64,000 nucleotides of DNA from Rhinopomastus cyanomelas (lineage: Eukaryota; Chordata; Aves; Bucerotiformes; Rhinopomastidae), in assembly GCA_013400115.1 (NCBI GenBank), contig VXBP01008597.1, positions 434,001 to 498,000 of the forward strand, read 5' to 3'. The first letter of the stretch is position 1, and every line of letters begins with the position of its first letter. The notes below the pieces were generated by a model. The model saw nothing but the letters and a program-made list of their open reading frames with translations, had not been told where the DNA came from and searched no databases. Below are positions 1-15,000 of the stretch, one piece after another. The translations under genes and the position numbers were made by a program.

Positions 1-3000
1 AGAGACTGCTGCATCTGCTGCTTGATGACCTGCCTGTGAAACCATATTTGGGTAAGAGAAATGTATTGTGAGGTTAAGTAAACTTGAATAAATGGAGGTA
101 TGAGAGACTTAATTTGAATTCTTTTCTCTGTAAGTTCGTGACAGCTAATTTATGATACTGGGTCTGGAATTGCCACTGGAGAGATGGGAAGAAAGAAGAT
201 GGTTGATGTAGACTCCAAAGTGAAAGAATTCAGGGCATCTTTTTGTATTTACACTGATATAAAAATAAACATAGTTTATGGGTTATGGAGGGGAATACAA
301 CACAAAATTATAAATTAATTGTATTTGGAACTTTATCCAGAATAGTTTCTATGTAGTGAAGGTGGAGTGTCTTCCTTGCTAAATAGTTTTAGACGATTTT
401 CTCGGTCTTAACTTCCCTTTCTGTCACACGTTGTGAGTCCTCTCACAGAAGGTAATAGCTACAGGTCAATTTAGCTTTTACAGTTATAACTCACCAGATG
501 GTATTTCAGTGTGTGTGATTGAAAAAGTATTGGTAAGTAAAGAGGCAGGATTGCAGGGTTTCAGAACAGAGCAGAAGTGAATCAGGAGTAGAAACTGGTG
601 GCACTAAAAGTCTTAGTGAAAGTAAAATTACTGGAAGATGTCATAACAGGCTGCTGCAGCATGGTGTTTTCCCTCACTTTTCTACATCTGAACACTGTCT
701 CTTAATCTTTGGTGAGATTAGAGTGTGGGAAAATGTGTCCAGATACACTGCTTATTTTACAGTGTTCATCCAGCTGCATTATTCATACTGGAGGGTGGGA
801 TATCTGTTAGGTGTTTCTAGTAATGTCTAACCTGTATCTGATAATTGGCTCGTGTCTGAGAAATGAGTATTCATTTTATTAACAGTCAAGGGTGTATGTA
901 TTTTAGAAAACTTTAACGTTTGATCTTTCGAGGTCCCTTCGGATCCGTAATGATTCTATGATTCTATGAAAGGTTTGGCAGTGTGCGTTCTCTCCATCTT
1001 TCAGTACTAACAGAGTAGGTAGTTTTGTTTGCTTCATCATTTGCTTGTTTTTGTAAATTTGTTTCTTTTAGCTGATGGTGAAGGAGGGATGGAAGATGAA
1101 AGTCGATCAGTTAGTGGTTTTCTTCACTTTGACACTGCTTCTAAAGGTAAGAATTAGAACTGTTGATTATTTATCAGTAAAGTTTTCCTGCTGCTGAGTA
1201 GGGGATGGGCTGCCTTTACAAAACACACTTTGAAAAAGAAAATAACGGACTTTCTAAACAGCAGCAGGACATGGAACAATTTTATTTAGTGAGGCAAAAG
1301 AATGAATTGTAGAAGCTTCATGTAGATAGCTGGGGTGAATGGAAAATACTGGACTGGAAAAGAAGTTAAAAGAGTCTGTTTAAGTATCTGTTGAAGAGCA
1401 GAATGGAAGGGTGGCAGTCTATAAATTTGCTGCTAACAATAAAAATAGTGAGACTGTTTCTAAGGCTGAATGTATTTGTATTTTCAAATAGTACGAAACT
1501 CAAGTAATTTCAGATTCCATACAATCTTCCTGCGTCTTAACAAAAAACTGGATGATTTTCATTAAAAACCAAGCCACTTTTTTATTTAGGAGAAAAAAAT
1601 TAGAATCTTGTAATTAGTACGTATTGGACTCCATGCATACATACAAAAAAGACAATTACAATATAGGACACAAAATAAGGCTCTAGAAAATGTTTATAAG
1701 CCCTATGGACAGATTGGTAGCACTTCTGGAAGAGCTAATGTTTTACTTTGAACCTTTATACACTTACAAGTGTATAAAATGTAGGCACCTATTGTCAACG
1801 TTTTTGTTTGTTTTGTCCTTGATATTTCTGAATTCACTTTGAATTTATTTATGTTTCCAGTGCGCAGGAAGATTTTAAGTATACTGGATTCAATTAACTT
1901 CACTCAGAACATTCCAGAACCTTTACAACTGGATTTTTTTGACCGGGTTCAGATTGAGCATGTCATTGCTAACTGTGAGCACAAGAATGCACGTGGGCAA
2001 GTGATCTGCAATGTCAAGGTGCGCAGTGGTCTGTGTTCTCAAGTTGGAGGTGCTGTTTTATATCTTGATGATGATGAAGACAGTAATAATGATAAAGATC
2101 AGTCTATGAATAATACTTTAAAACTTGCTTTCACATGAAAAATATAGCTGTTTCAGGAACATGCATGATTTATGCAGAATATTGGGATTAGATTATTTCT
2201 TCTGCATGCAATGATTTCTCATTTGTAGTAGACAGATGCATCAATTTAAGACATTTTGAGGAAATACTTTCTATCTTAAATGTTTTTTCCACCTTGGAAC
2301 ACTCAAGTGGTATTGCAGATGTGACATCTACCTCTTGTGTATTTGAGATCAGTGAAATCGTAGAATCATAGAATGCGCCCCAAGGGCACATTGCGGGCTA
2401 GTGGTGAGCCTGTGGTCCACCAGCACTCCCAGGTCATTTTCCCCAGAGCTGTTCTCAAGCTGGTCATTCCTCACCTGTGCTGATGCGTGGGATTGTTCTT
2501 GACTAAATGCAGCACTCTACACTTGCCCTCCTTGAACCTTGTAAGGTTTCCCTCCACCTAAGTCTCCAGTCTATCCAGGTCAGCCACTCTTTCCAGCTTT
2601 GTGTCATCAGCAAACTTGCTGAGAGTACACTCTATCCACTAATCGAGGTTGTGGATGAATATATTGGATAGGACTGGATCCAGTACTGACCCCTGAGGTG
2701 CACCAGGAGAATATGTAGTACTACAGCCATGTACACCATTGTATACACAACACAGTTACAAATTGTGCTGCAGTAGTTCTTAGAGGTTTTAGTTAAGACG
2801 GTGTCACACTGTGATGAGTACCTGACAAGTGTATGATAAATACTCCTGAAGAATTTGTGACTTGAGAGACAAGATACAGAGCAGGAACCAAAAGTAACAT
2901 GAAAGCAATCTTGATGGTGGTAGGAATGCAGCCATTCCATATTATGAACCAGCTTTTCTGTATTGCAAAATATATTTTATTCAGTGAACATGTATTTAGA

Positions 3001-6000
3001 CTTGAGAGGAAATAAACCCTTCCTTCTGTGCAAGAGGACTATAGTGGAAGTTGAAGAGGAAAAAGATTGTGATGTGTTAGAAGAGCACATGAAGGGGCAG
3101 AGCAGCTTAGAACAAGAAAGAAATGAATGAGTGCAAAAAGAGATGTGTAGTGAGCAGCCAGAGACTGGACACCTTAAAAGTGCTGCAGTTAGAGAATGGT
3201 AGAAAACTATGTAAGTAGTAAAATGTATCAGAATCTCCACTTCAACTGCTTCTGTCATTACATAGCCATCTCTTAGATACTTTTAGGTGGGACAATAAGT
3301 CTTCCTTTCCTTTAAAGTTTCTATTTTAACTTTTTCAGTACCTTCACAGAGTTCTGGTTGCCGAAGTCAATGCCCTTCAAGGAATGGCAGCAGTAGGACA
3401 GAGACCTTTACTTATGGAGGTGAGTACAGAAGTAGTAAGCTGTTGTTGGTCTTGGTGGATTTCATGTACTGTCAAGCAGTAAGGTTTACTATGAAAACTT
3501 GTGGTTTTGAGTTCCTACTTGGAATTAATAATTCCTGAATTGAAGATGGTGCGGTGAGGAACATCAGAATTGTGTAAAGTTCTGTAAGTAGCAAACCTGG
3601 AGTCTTGAATCTTCACCGTTCCCATTACAGATAGCAATTGCAGCTCCCACCCGACTGTACAGAATGCAGCATGTACTGGTGTCAAGGTTGTCTGGTGACC
3701 AGTACAGTGTGTAACAACAGAGTTCATCTTACCTTTCTCTCACAGGGGATGCCAATTTATTTCTCCTTTTTCCTTCACAGCTGTAGTTTCAGGGAGCTGG
3801 GAGCATAATTATTTTCTGAGTCTCCTGCCATCTTTTTGAATTTAGTTTAAATGGGCTAAACGGAGTTGAAAGTTCAGGAGGAAGGACAAATGACTCAGAC
3901 TAAAATGGAAAGAAAATGCACAAATAGTTTTTTCATTTTTTTTTAAAAAAGCATATGCTAGAAAATAATTTCCGAGGTTACATTTTTTTTCTTAACTATG
4001 AAACATTCATGATAGAATGCCCTTGTGAAAAGCAGCTCAGATATGATTTGGTCTATCTTGTTAGAATGATGAATAGCAGCTTGTTTCTGATAAGCTGAAG
4101 ATTGTATTTCTTTTTATTCCAAGGAGTATTGCTAGTAGGTAAAATAATAATCTTAAAATCTCTCTTTAGCATCAATTTCTTTTAGCATATTACAATGTAA
4201 TTTCTTTGTCATGGATATTCAGGAGGTCAACACTATCCTGCATTATGTAGTGGAGAGGAACAAGTTGCTGCAGTGCCTGCATGCGAAGAAGCATGCTTTA
4301 GAGTCATGGAGACAACTGGTGGAGATTATACTCACTGCCTGCCCCCAGGATCTCATACAGGCTGAGGACAGACAACTGATTATCCGCGATCTATTGCAGG
4401 ATGTCCATGACAAGGTAATGCTCTCCTTGGAAAAATCAAGCCTGTCCTTGAGACTTTCTTGCCCTCTCTGTATGTGAAAGAGAAATTACTGTTCAAGTAG
4501 TGCTCTTGAGTATAATAAAAAAACTTGTCTGCTCTTACTATTTCTCTTAGGTTTCTGACTGTAGATATGGTGGAGTCAAATGCACTCTAGGCAGAGGAGA
4601 TACTGTGCTCTTGCATAGCTACTGCTGAGCTATGAGCAATATATTGACAAATTTCAAAGACATTTCAGTATAATCTATTATAATGGTAATCTGGAAAGGG
4701 TGTTTGAAAGAGTTTTGATGAGGAACACAGAAGAACTCGTGGAAGGAATGAAGGCAAACAGTACTGTAGGTGCCAATTTCCTGCGTTTAGATGACTCACT
4801 GCAAATCCTACTGCTGCTTTTTATGAAAAATAAGAGTTGAATAAAGCTTGAGAGTAGAAAAAATAAATATTTTATGATTAGAAGAGGTTTTGAAGATGTC
4901 ATAGTTTGCTTTGTCTTAAAATATTTAAAGTCTAGGTGGTTTACTGCTGAGTTTATGTGGTAATTTCTGAGACAGGGTAGGCAATTGCTGCTGAACCAGT
5001 CATTTTCAAAGACAAAAAGTAGTGAAGGATCCTTGTATTGTTTAGGCTACTGGAGCTTTTTCCTTATCTTGGGAGTTATGTGTTTGGAGTTTTTCTGATT
5101 AGAGAAGCTGTGATTTGAAAAATATATATAAAGATGTTGTGTTTTTTCAAGTGGAAGGTAACTTTTTGTACTTTTGTTGTTTCCATTATTTTTTCAATAG
5201 CAGTTACTTAAAAACTATTTTTAGTTGAGTTTGATCACTTCAATATGTACAACTATATTGTTTGAAAGCAACTTGAGTGTCTCTGTTAAAGACACTGTGT
5301 TTACCCTTTTACTATTTTAGTTGAGTTTAGCATTTAATGCTAACTTCTTGTTAGTGTTTCATACTCATAGAATGTTTTGGATTGGAAGGGAACTTAAATG
5401 TTATCTAGTTCCAGTCTCATTGCCATGGACAGGGGCACCGTCCCCTGGAACAGTTTGCTCAAACTCCTATCCAGCCTAGCTTTGAACACTTCCGTGGAGG
5501 GGACATCTGCAGCTTCTCTGGACAATCTGTCCCAGTGTCTCACTACCCTCATAGTGAGGAAGTTTCTCGTAACATATAAACTAATCTACCCTCCTTCAAT
5601 TTAAATTCATTACCCTTTGTCCTATTATTACTTGTCTTAAATGCTCCTTTGATGCTTATACCTTTTGAGTTTTCTAAACTATGGCTTCACATTTTTAATG
5701 GAAATAGTTTTCTGAAATAGCTTTAAAACCAAGAGTGTGTCTGTTGTTTATTCCTTAGCTTAGATGTTACTAATTAGCAAAATTAAAATGTCAACATATT
5801 CCATCCCTTTTCTTCCTCTGGATTTAGTGATCATCCTGCCTGTGATCTGTGTAATAATAAAAAAAAAAGGCCAATAGTAATTTCAATTAAATGTGCTCAA
5901 CTTTTCTTTCTGAAAGTTCCTGACACTACTGATTTTGAATTGTTTTTAATAGTACCATGTTAGTGAAGCCTTTATGCATACATAAACAGCTGTGAGAAGC

Positions 6001-9000
6001 TAAATTGCTTTAATAGCACGTGAACTTAGAAACTTATCTTTTACTTTCTTCTTCTTCTCTATTAAGATTCTAGGTGATGATGCAGCTCATGAGTTGATGC
6101 CAGTGGTAGCAGGAGCTGTGTTCACCCTGACTGCCCACCTGAGCCAGTCTGTGAAATCTGAGCAGAAACAGCCACTTGTGCTCCCTGTGACAGGACAGTC
6201 CCAATATGTCATGATGCTGGATGGTTCTTTCACTTCATCACCTGGCTCTGAGAGCATATCCATGGGTTTTACTTCCATTGGTGACTCCTCCCTCCACATC
6301 ATCTTGAAAAAGCTGCTGGATTTCATTTTGAAAACAGGTGTGTTGACTTTTGAGTGCATGTGTTGGAATTTCTACCCCAAAGAGTAGAAAGATGGACTGA
6401 GCTGTTTCCTGTTATTGCAGTGTGGAGTGTTATTACAGTCGATCAGGAGGATGTTACGTGTTTAGTACAGGTCTATGGGATCTATAAGAAGTCACTACTG
6501 ACAAGAAAAAAGTCAGTAAAACTTACTATTTTTTCAATCTGAATAACAAGCAGAAGAGAGCTGTGTAAATATTGCCACTTTTTCAACAACATAAACTTGC
6601 TGAATTTACTCACAAAAACACTTCTATGTGAGAAGTAGATTTCTGACTGAAATTGTTTTTTGGTTTGTTTCATATTTATGTGGCCAGTATTGCCATGGGG
6701 AAGTGAAATTAAGTGCCAGTGGGAGATGGTGTTGTCACATATTTGGTTTTAAATATGAATCTTTCTTCTGAACAGGTGGTGGTTTCCAGAGAGTGAGAAC
6801 ACACCTTTATGGATCACTGCTTTATTATTTGCAAATTGCCCAAAGACCAGATGAGCCAGACACTTTAGAAGCAGGTATGCTCCAATTGGGTTGTGGAAAA
6901 GAGAAAAAAATGACGTTAATTAACCCTGAATAGTTTTTGTGCGCCGACTTGTCTGCTTGAAATGGATAGATTATGTAGATAGAAATCATATTACTCCAAG
7001 AGCCTCTGAAATGACTTGCTTATGCAAAATGATACAAATGTTCATCTATTCTGACCTGTCTAGCTATATGTGCTTTCAAAATATATTGTTCTGCTGGAGG
7101 ATATTGCATTTCTGACCTCCAGCACTGAAGAAGAAATTTCATTTGTGTCCATTTAAAGCTGTGCATCACAGCTGCAAAGGGACTGTGGATTACTTGGACC
7201 TGCTTGAGAACAGCTAGAGCTGTAGAATGTATTGCCTCCACAGCTGGTATGTACACTCATGCCACGATGATCCTATTTAAGAATGCCCAAAAACACAACA
7301 ACAAAAAAGCACAACCCCCAATATTATTTAAGGGCAAAACAAAAAAAAATATTACCCCTACCTCCACCCTCACTCCCAAAAATAGGCCAGACGGGGTTGT
7401 TGCTTAACCAAGAGAACTTATGGTGAATCAAATCCTTTGTTGTTGTTGTCTTAAACACTTGATTTTTTAGTGTTGCTAATAATCTTACTTGGACAAGAAC
7501 CAAAAAACAAACTTGGGGCTAGTACCTGTGCTAGCAGACTCTTGACTGCTGTTACTTGAGCAGCATTTTAAGCTACAGTAGTGAAAATCAACTTTGAATT
7601 TGTTATGACTCCTTTGTAGTTTACTACTTTGTATTAAGCCCTTTTCCACTTGTTTATATATTGTTTACTTGTCACCTTGTTTACTTCTTATCAAAACTGA
7701 ATGGTTTTGTCCCAATGAAAGGCCTAACAGTCTACGTAAAATTATTAGAAGATGCAATACAAGTGAAGTAGAATAACTATTTGCAAAGACAACCTTGCAC
7801 ACCTGTTTAAAAAAATACAGGCACATGTATTTTTTGTGATGTCTGGCCGGTATGTGATATTCAGGAAGAAATGAATTCGTAGGAAAACCTTTTGCACTTG
7901 GGTCAAAACACCCCCTCTAGTGTTTGAGACATTTCTGCTACAAGAGTGTAGCCTCAGCAATGCTGTAGCTAGGCTACTGCTAAGCTTCCTATCTTTGCAT
8001 TTTTCATTTGCTGTTTTGGTTTTTTTTTTTACAGCTAAAAGAACTATGTGGGAATGTCTGACGGCTCCTGAAGATGTGTTTAGTAAATTGCAGCGGGAAA
8101 ACATTGCAATTATTGAGAGTTACGGGGCAGCTCTCATGGAGGTGGTCTGTCGTGATGCTTGTGATGGTCATGAGATAGGCCGGGTAAATAAAACTATTTC
8201 TTTGCAATTACCATTTGGTTTATTTTAAAGAACATTTTACTATTGTGCAGAAAATGGAAATAATTAGAAGGTTTTTTGTAGATACTTCATCTCTTAAGCT
8301 TTTCTGTCCTCCCACTCATCATTCAGGTTGTTGAAAGTATGAGCATACATGCATATTTGGTGGTGGTACACTGGAATAGGTTGCCCAGCGAAGTTATGGA
8401 TGCTCCATCACTGAATGTTCGAGGCCAGGATGGATGGGGCTTGGAACAATTTGATGCAGGAGGAGGTGTCCCTGCTCATGGCAGGAGATTTGAAACTAGA
8501 TGATGTGTGAGGCCATTTCCAACCCAAATAATTCTATGTTTCTATGGTATTTACTTTTTCTCAAAAAAGGTACATGTCCTATTGTTCAATAGTAAACATA
8601 GCATGCACTGCTGCAAAAGATTGTAAGTTTGACTGCTGTGGAGTTATTGTTATTACTGACATTTATTGTTATTATTTTTAAATGATGAACTCAGCAGTTT
8701 ATTTTGCCACTGCAGGAAGATTTGGTGACTCTGGGAAGAAATATTTTCAGATGATAACTGAATTGTGTCAGAATGCAGCGTGCTTTTAAATGGCAACAGT
8801 GCTTGTTGCAATGCTTAATTAAAATGTTTTGACATGTTTTTAACCTATCTTTAACATTTTGTTGAAGAATAATAGAGAAAAGGTAATTGGCTCATACTGT
8901 ACTAAATTATCTAGAAACCTTAAAATAGTTTCTAGATAAAGGGTTGTGACTGTAGTGCAGAAAAACAGATGCTAGAAGAAACTGCTTGCCAATTCATAGT

Positions 9001-12000
9001 TCTAGGTATTTGTTAGAAATCTCATTGTTCTTAATAGATTTAATTCTGTTCTAATTTTACTTTGTTGATTTGTTTTTTCTCTTCACCCATCCCAGATGCT
9101 GGCATTGGCTTTACTCGATCGTATTGTTTCAGTAGATAAGCAGGAGCAATGGCTGATGTATCTCTCCAATAGTGGCTACTTGAAGGTGCTTGTGGATAGC
9201 CTAGCAGATGATGATCTGGCTCTTCAGAGCTTGCTCACACCTCAGCCCCCATTACTGAAAGCACTGTATACCTACGAGTCCAAAATGGTAAATAATTTTG
9301 TGCTATGGTGGATCTTTTAAATAAAAGTCGTCTATACTTTGCATTGATTGTACTTTGACTTATTTAACTAAAGTAATATTATTTGAAATTATTTAAAAGC
9401 AAGACAGAAAACAGTCAGAATGAGTTTCATTGTGCATTTCTCACGCATATCCTTCTTTTCTCTAGGCATTCCTCACTAGAGTAGCTAAAAGTTCGAAGGG
9501 AGCATTGGAGCTGTTGCGGTCTGGAGTGATTATGAGACTGGCACAGTGTCAGGTGTACGACATGCGTCCCGAAACTGACCATCAGGGGTAAGTGTGGGTT
9601 CCCTTGCTAGATTTTGAAACTGTAATGTAGTTTTGGAAGCATAGGCTGTCTTTTTACAGCTGCAGGTCTTTAAAGTATTTGTGAGTATATTCTTTGTGTT
9701 TGTTTAGCCTGTCAGTTCAGTTGAAAACTACCTTTTAGAGAGAAAAAAATTCTAAATAAAGTGGGTATTAAGTTGTCCTTAGAGAATAATAATAGATAAT
9801 TCCTATTACATCTTTTAGACTGTAATATTTGAAGAACAGCCTATGCTGAAAACTTACTTTGGGGCCTTTGTAGTTGGTGAACAAAAAATGCAGAGTTCAT
9901 AGAGCTCTCATTATTTAGAGGACCTCTCACTAACAAGTCTCTCACTAATGAGAGAGCAGTGAAGTAAATGTTCAGAAATATTTTATGACGCTTTTAAAGA
10001 AAAACCCCAAAGCAGTTGTGGACTGCTGGACAAGCTTTCTGATATGTGTCCATATTGTTAGTTGTTGTGAGATCACCGTAAGAAGACACTGGAAAAGTAA
10101 GTTGCTTATTTAGGGGAAAGCACCTTGTCTGATTTCAAACCTTGGTTCTTGTTGCAGATTTACAGTTCTTAGTGACACACTGGTGTTTCAAACGCTGGAA
10201 AAATGTAAAACTTAGACAAGTACGATGCTTAAAAGAGATATGTAAGGTAGTTTGAAATCTGCAGGGTGTTTGCTTTAGAATTAAGCACAGCTATTCCTAA
10301 AATATTTGAGAATATTTAGTCTTGGTATAAGAATACAGATGTCACTTCTCTACAAAAAAGGAATCTGATTTATTGTCGTTACAGTACAAAGAGGTGATTT
10401 CCTCTGCTCAGAGAAAACAGCAGCAGCTTTCTAGGCAAATTGCAGCAGCTGTGTATCAGCCATTTGTTGCTTTTCAAATACAAACTCAGTTCAAGTACAG
10501 CCCCATCACTGAAATATGAATATTTGCAGGTTCTTGAGGGTGATTGTAGGCTGAGGATCAAGTGAGCTTTGCTTTTCTTGCATCATTTAACTTTTGTTTT
10601 TTTTCTTTCTTACTTTAAATGTTTTAAGAGTGTATGGAATTAGAGAAGTCCCAGTCTTCATCCCTGCTCCAGTGGAACGTTTTCGACAGATTCTTCTTCC
10701 AACTCTTCAGCTGTGCCAAGTGATCCTCACATCCAGCATGGCGCAGCAACTGCAAGCAGCAGGGCAGGTAACTTCCAAAAGATGACAGAGTATCACTGCT
10801 ACTGCTCATTCAGAGAACTCTCTGTTCTTTTGCTATGAAAGTAAGAGTTTTTTTAAGCAAGCCCATCCTTACTGATGTGGGAGATCACTTTAGAATTCTG
10901 CACAAGTAAATACATTGCTTCCTTCCTGCTCATTGCTAAATTTTTGAGTCATTCATATATTTCCTTTTCTTCTTGTGGTCAGGTTTTGCAGTTTCTGATT
11001 GCCCATTCAGATACTATCCAGGCAATCCTGAGGTGTCAAGATGTTAGTATTGGATCTCTCAAGGAGCTGGCCTCTCTGACAGGAATAATCAGCAAAGCAG
11101 CTTTGCCTGGTAGGAAATGCAGTTTTGAAGTCTCTTAGTCCCACCTACATGAATCTTGGGTTTTATTTTCTGTAAAGAAATGTTAAGACATGTAAGGGAA
11201 TGTATACTGCAATACAGAATTGTATTGACATGTAGACCTGTGGGGAAAAATAAGGAAAAATAAAAGAAATGTTAATTAATTGTTCCTGAAATAAGTATGG
11301 TGAGTTTGCAGTGGACAGAGTGCCCTTACCAATATGCATTTAACTTCTCATTTTAATTTCGTTATGCTACTTGTTGTCTAGGTACTTTTTGAGATAATCT
11401 CAAATCAGTAGTGTTCCAAGTGTGTGTGGTATCTTGAAAAAGAATTCTCATTCAGCAAAATCTGTTGCTGAGGAAATGAAAACAGAAAATGGTTTGCATG
11501 CCCATATCTGTGTTGATATCTTTTCCATTTTCACTTATTTAAAAAAGGAAGCTTCCAGGGAGAAGCACCGTGGTTTAGCATACTGGCATTTCTTTTGGGT
11601 GACTTGTCTTCACAGAGGACTAATAACAATTGTGATGATAGTGATTTCTTCTGCCTGCTAGAAGACTTGCTTACCATTTCAGAATAGCTTCTTTACTTTG
11701 ATTTAATGGCTTTCCTTGCTCAGAGGACATGTCTGACTACTATAGAAGGGAAATTTTTCTGATCAGTGCCTGTAGTTCAATGAATGTACTGCATGAATCT
11801 GTTTTCTCTTGGAATAAAATCCTTTTTAATGTAATGGCTGTATCTTTTATCAGGAGTGCTAAGTGAGCTGGACACTGATGTTAATGAAGGGACACAGATG
11901 GAGCTACAAGGACATATAGGCCGATTTCAGGTAGTAATGTTATACATTTAAAATTTGACCTTTTAGATTTGTGTATGTGGATAAGTGTCGTCCTGGTTTT

Positions 12001-15000
12001 GTATTGAATCTCTTGAATTGGTTTTTGAACTCTACTTTCATGGAGCTTATCATGAACTTTGTAGGTCAAAGTGTTTTAATCAGGAATACGTAAATCTCAT
12101 CTGTCATTGATGCAGTCAGCATAATGCAGTCAGGAACACACATAAGGCAGATTTGTGCTCTCTTGAGTTGCATTCCTATCTCGGAACTGTTTTAGGGGGT
12201 ACCGTTACTTGTTGAATTCATTCAAGGCGAGTTAAGACATCTGTTTGTAAATGAAATTTACATTCTAAAAAGTACTCAAAGTTTAATTTGCTTGCTATCT
12301 TGTTACTGTGTTTTAAAAGATAATGTATCACTCAAGTGAAAAGAATTACAGAGTTAATTTGTGGAGATACTAATTAAAATGTGCATTTCTTACGGCAGCG
12401 CCAGTGCTTAGGCCTTCTGAGTCGATTTGGTGGTTCAGACAGACTTCGTCAGTTTAAACTGCAAAATGATAACTCTGAGGGAGACAGAGTGAACAGGAAG
12501 GATGAAATTGAGTTGGCCATGCAAGAGGTAAGGATGCAAGAAGCTGCTAGAGCCTTCAGTCTCAAATTGTGATGTTTTACCTGCTGTGCAGATTTGTTTA
12601 GTTGTCAGACTTTCATATGATAATAGTAATGCTCTGCATTGTTTTTAGTTTTAGTTTGGTGTAATATCCCACATTTTGTTTCTGTTTAAAGGAAACTGAC
12701 TATTTGGTTATTTAAATTTGCATTAGCAACCAGTGGTGTTTTGGGTTCCAACTCAGTGGACATCAAAGCTTTATTTACTTCATCACAAGTTTTCAAAATT
12801 CAGGCTGGGTATAGAGGGCAGTGGCTAAGAATAAGTTAGAGCTAAAGGAGATTTAACATTGATCAAAAATCTTAACCAGTGTCTTTGGAAAAGAGGCAAG
12901 TTTGCAAGTCATAGACTAAAAATAGGAAAGAGACTGTAACTGATGAGAAAAGCTCTTCAAGTTCTCATGAGAAGGAGCAAACCATGTTTTGTATTGGAAG
13001 CCATCCTTTGAAAATGTAATGCTCCAAAGCTTCTAGATGTTCTGATTGACGTGCTGTCACTTTTGCTTTTTCTTGTTTGTTTTGGGCAGATCTGTGCAAA
13101 CGTGATGGAATACTGTGAGTCACTTATGTTGCAAAGTGCACCTGGTTTTCAGCAAACTGTCTGTCTGTTTACTCCAAGCCTGTCAGAATCAACCAACCGA
13201 GATGGGCCTCGTCAGGGTGAGATTTTTGGCTTACTGTTTTGAGATTCAATGGTGTAGCTTTTGGGCTAGCAGAAAATAATGATCCAGAGGCTATAGCTTC
13301 ACATACACCTTAAGTCACTTTATGCCAGTGCAGTAGCTGCAGGTTTCCTATCCTGAATGTGTGCTTGTGCCAGCCCTACAGTAGGCTAAATCATAGAATC
13401 ATAGAATGGCTAGTGTTGAAAGACCTTAAAGATCATCTGGTTCCAACTCCCCAGCCACGGGCAGGGACACCTTCGCCAGATCAGGTTACTCAGGGCCCTA
13501 TCCAACCTGGCCTTGAACACTTCTGGGAATGGGCAGCCACAACTTCTTAGACAACCTGTTACAGCATCTTGGCACCCTCACAGGAAACAATTTTTTTCTT
13601 GGTGTTTAACCTAAATCTCTCCTCTTCAAGTTCATAACTGTTTCCCCATATCCTCTCACAGCACACTTGTATAAAAAGCCCTCCCCCAGCTTTCTTGTAG
13701 GGCCCCTTCAGATCATAGAATCATTAGGGNGCTGCTATAAGGTTACTTCACAGCCTCCTCTTCTTCAGCTTGCTCAGCCTGTCCTCACAGGGGAGGTGCT
13801 CCAGCCCTCTGATCATGAGTTGCTCTCCTCTGGACATGTTCCAGTAGCTCTATGTCCTTCTTATGAGGAGGACTTGAGAACTGGACACAGTACCGTAGGT
13901 AGGGTGTCACAGTTGCAGAGCAGAGAGGGAGAATCACCTCCCTCAACCGACTGTCAGTGCTTCTTTTGATGCAGCCCAGGACACGGTTGGCTTTCTGCAA
14001 GCACACACTGATGGCTCCTGTTCAACTTCTGGCCACCATTGCCCCCGAGTCCTTCTCCTTAGGGCTGTCCTCAATCCCTTCTCCTCCCAATCTATATACG
14101 TGCATGGGATTGCCTCCACCCAGGTGCAGAAACTTGCACTTGCCCTTGTTTAACTTCACGTAGTTTGCAGAGCCCACTTCTTGAGCCTGTCAAGATCTCT
14201 CTGGATGGCCTCCCTTCCTTCCAGTGTGTTGACTTCACTGCACAGTTTGGTAGTGTCAGCAAACTGACTGAGAGTGCATTCAGTTCCACTGTCCATGTTG
14301 TCTACGAATATGTTAAATAGCACTGGTCTGAGTACTGACCCTTGAGGAGCACCACTTGTCACACCTCTCCATTTGGACAGTGAGCCATTGATCACGAGTC
14401 TTTGGGTGCGACTGTCCAGTCAGCTCCTTATGCAACCGGTGGCCCATCCTTTGAATCCATATTGTTTCAGTTAAATCAGGAAACCAATCCAAGTTAAATG
14501 TGATGAAAAAGTCCTTTTAAACTCACTTCCCATGGCAGCGTCAGGAAACATCTATCAGTAAAGGAGGTATCTGTAAGTAAATGGCACAAAACAGGGGCAG
14601 TTTTCTTTTTTTCCCAGTGCTGGATTCATTATGTGAAACTAGGACCTCATTTATGGCATGTAAGATATGTTCTTGGTGATGACTGGAGCTCTTCTTCATT
14701 ATGCCACATGGCATGAGTTCAGAGTGCAGCTGAGCAGTTAAAATATTTAAAGAGCAAGTCATCTTGTACATTTCACATGTACTCAGGACTGTACTGTGCC
14801 TGACTGCCTTCTAGTGCTGCAGCCACTGTATTTTCTCTCCTGCTTTTTCTTTTCTAAGCCACTTTTTGATTATTCTTCAATTTGTGTTACTTCTAAACAG
14901 AGGTATACAATACATTTTACAATGATTTTGTGACTTCCATTACTGTGGCAAAGAACATACTGATTCAATTATTTTTAATATATGTGGATATATATTTGTA

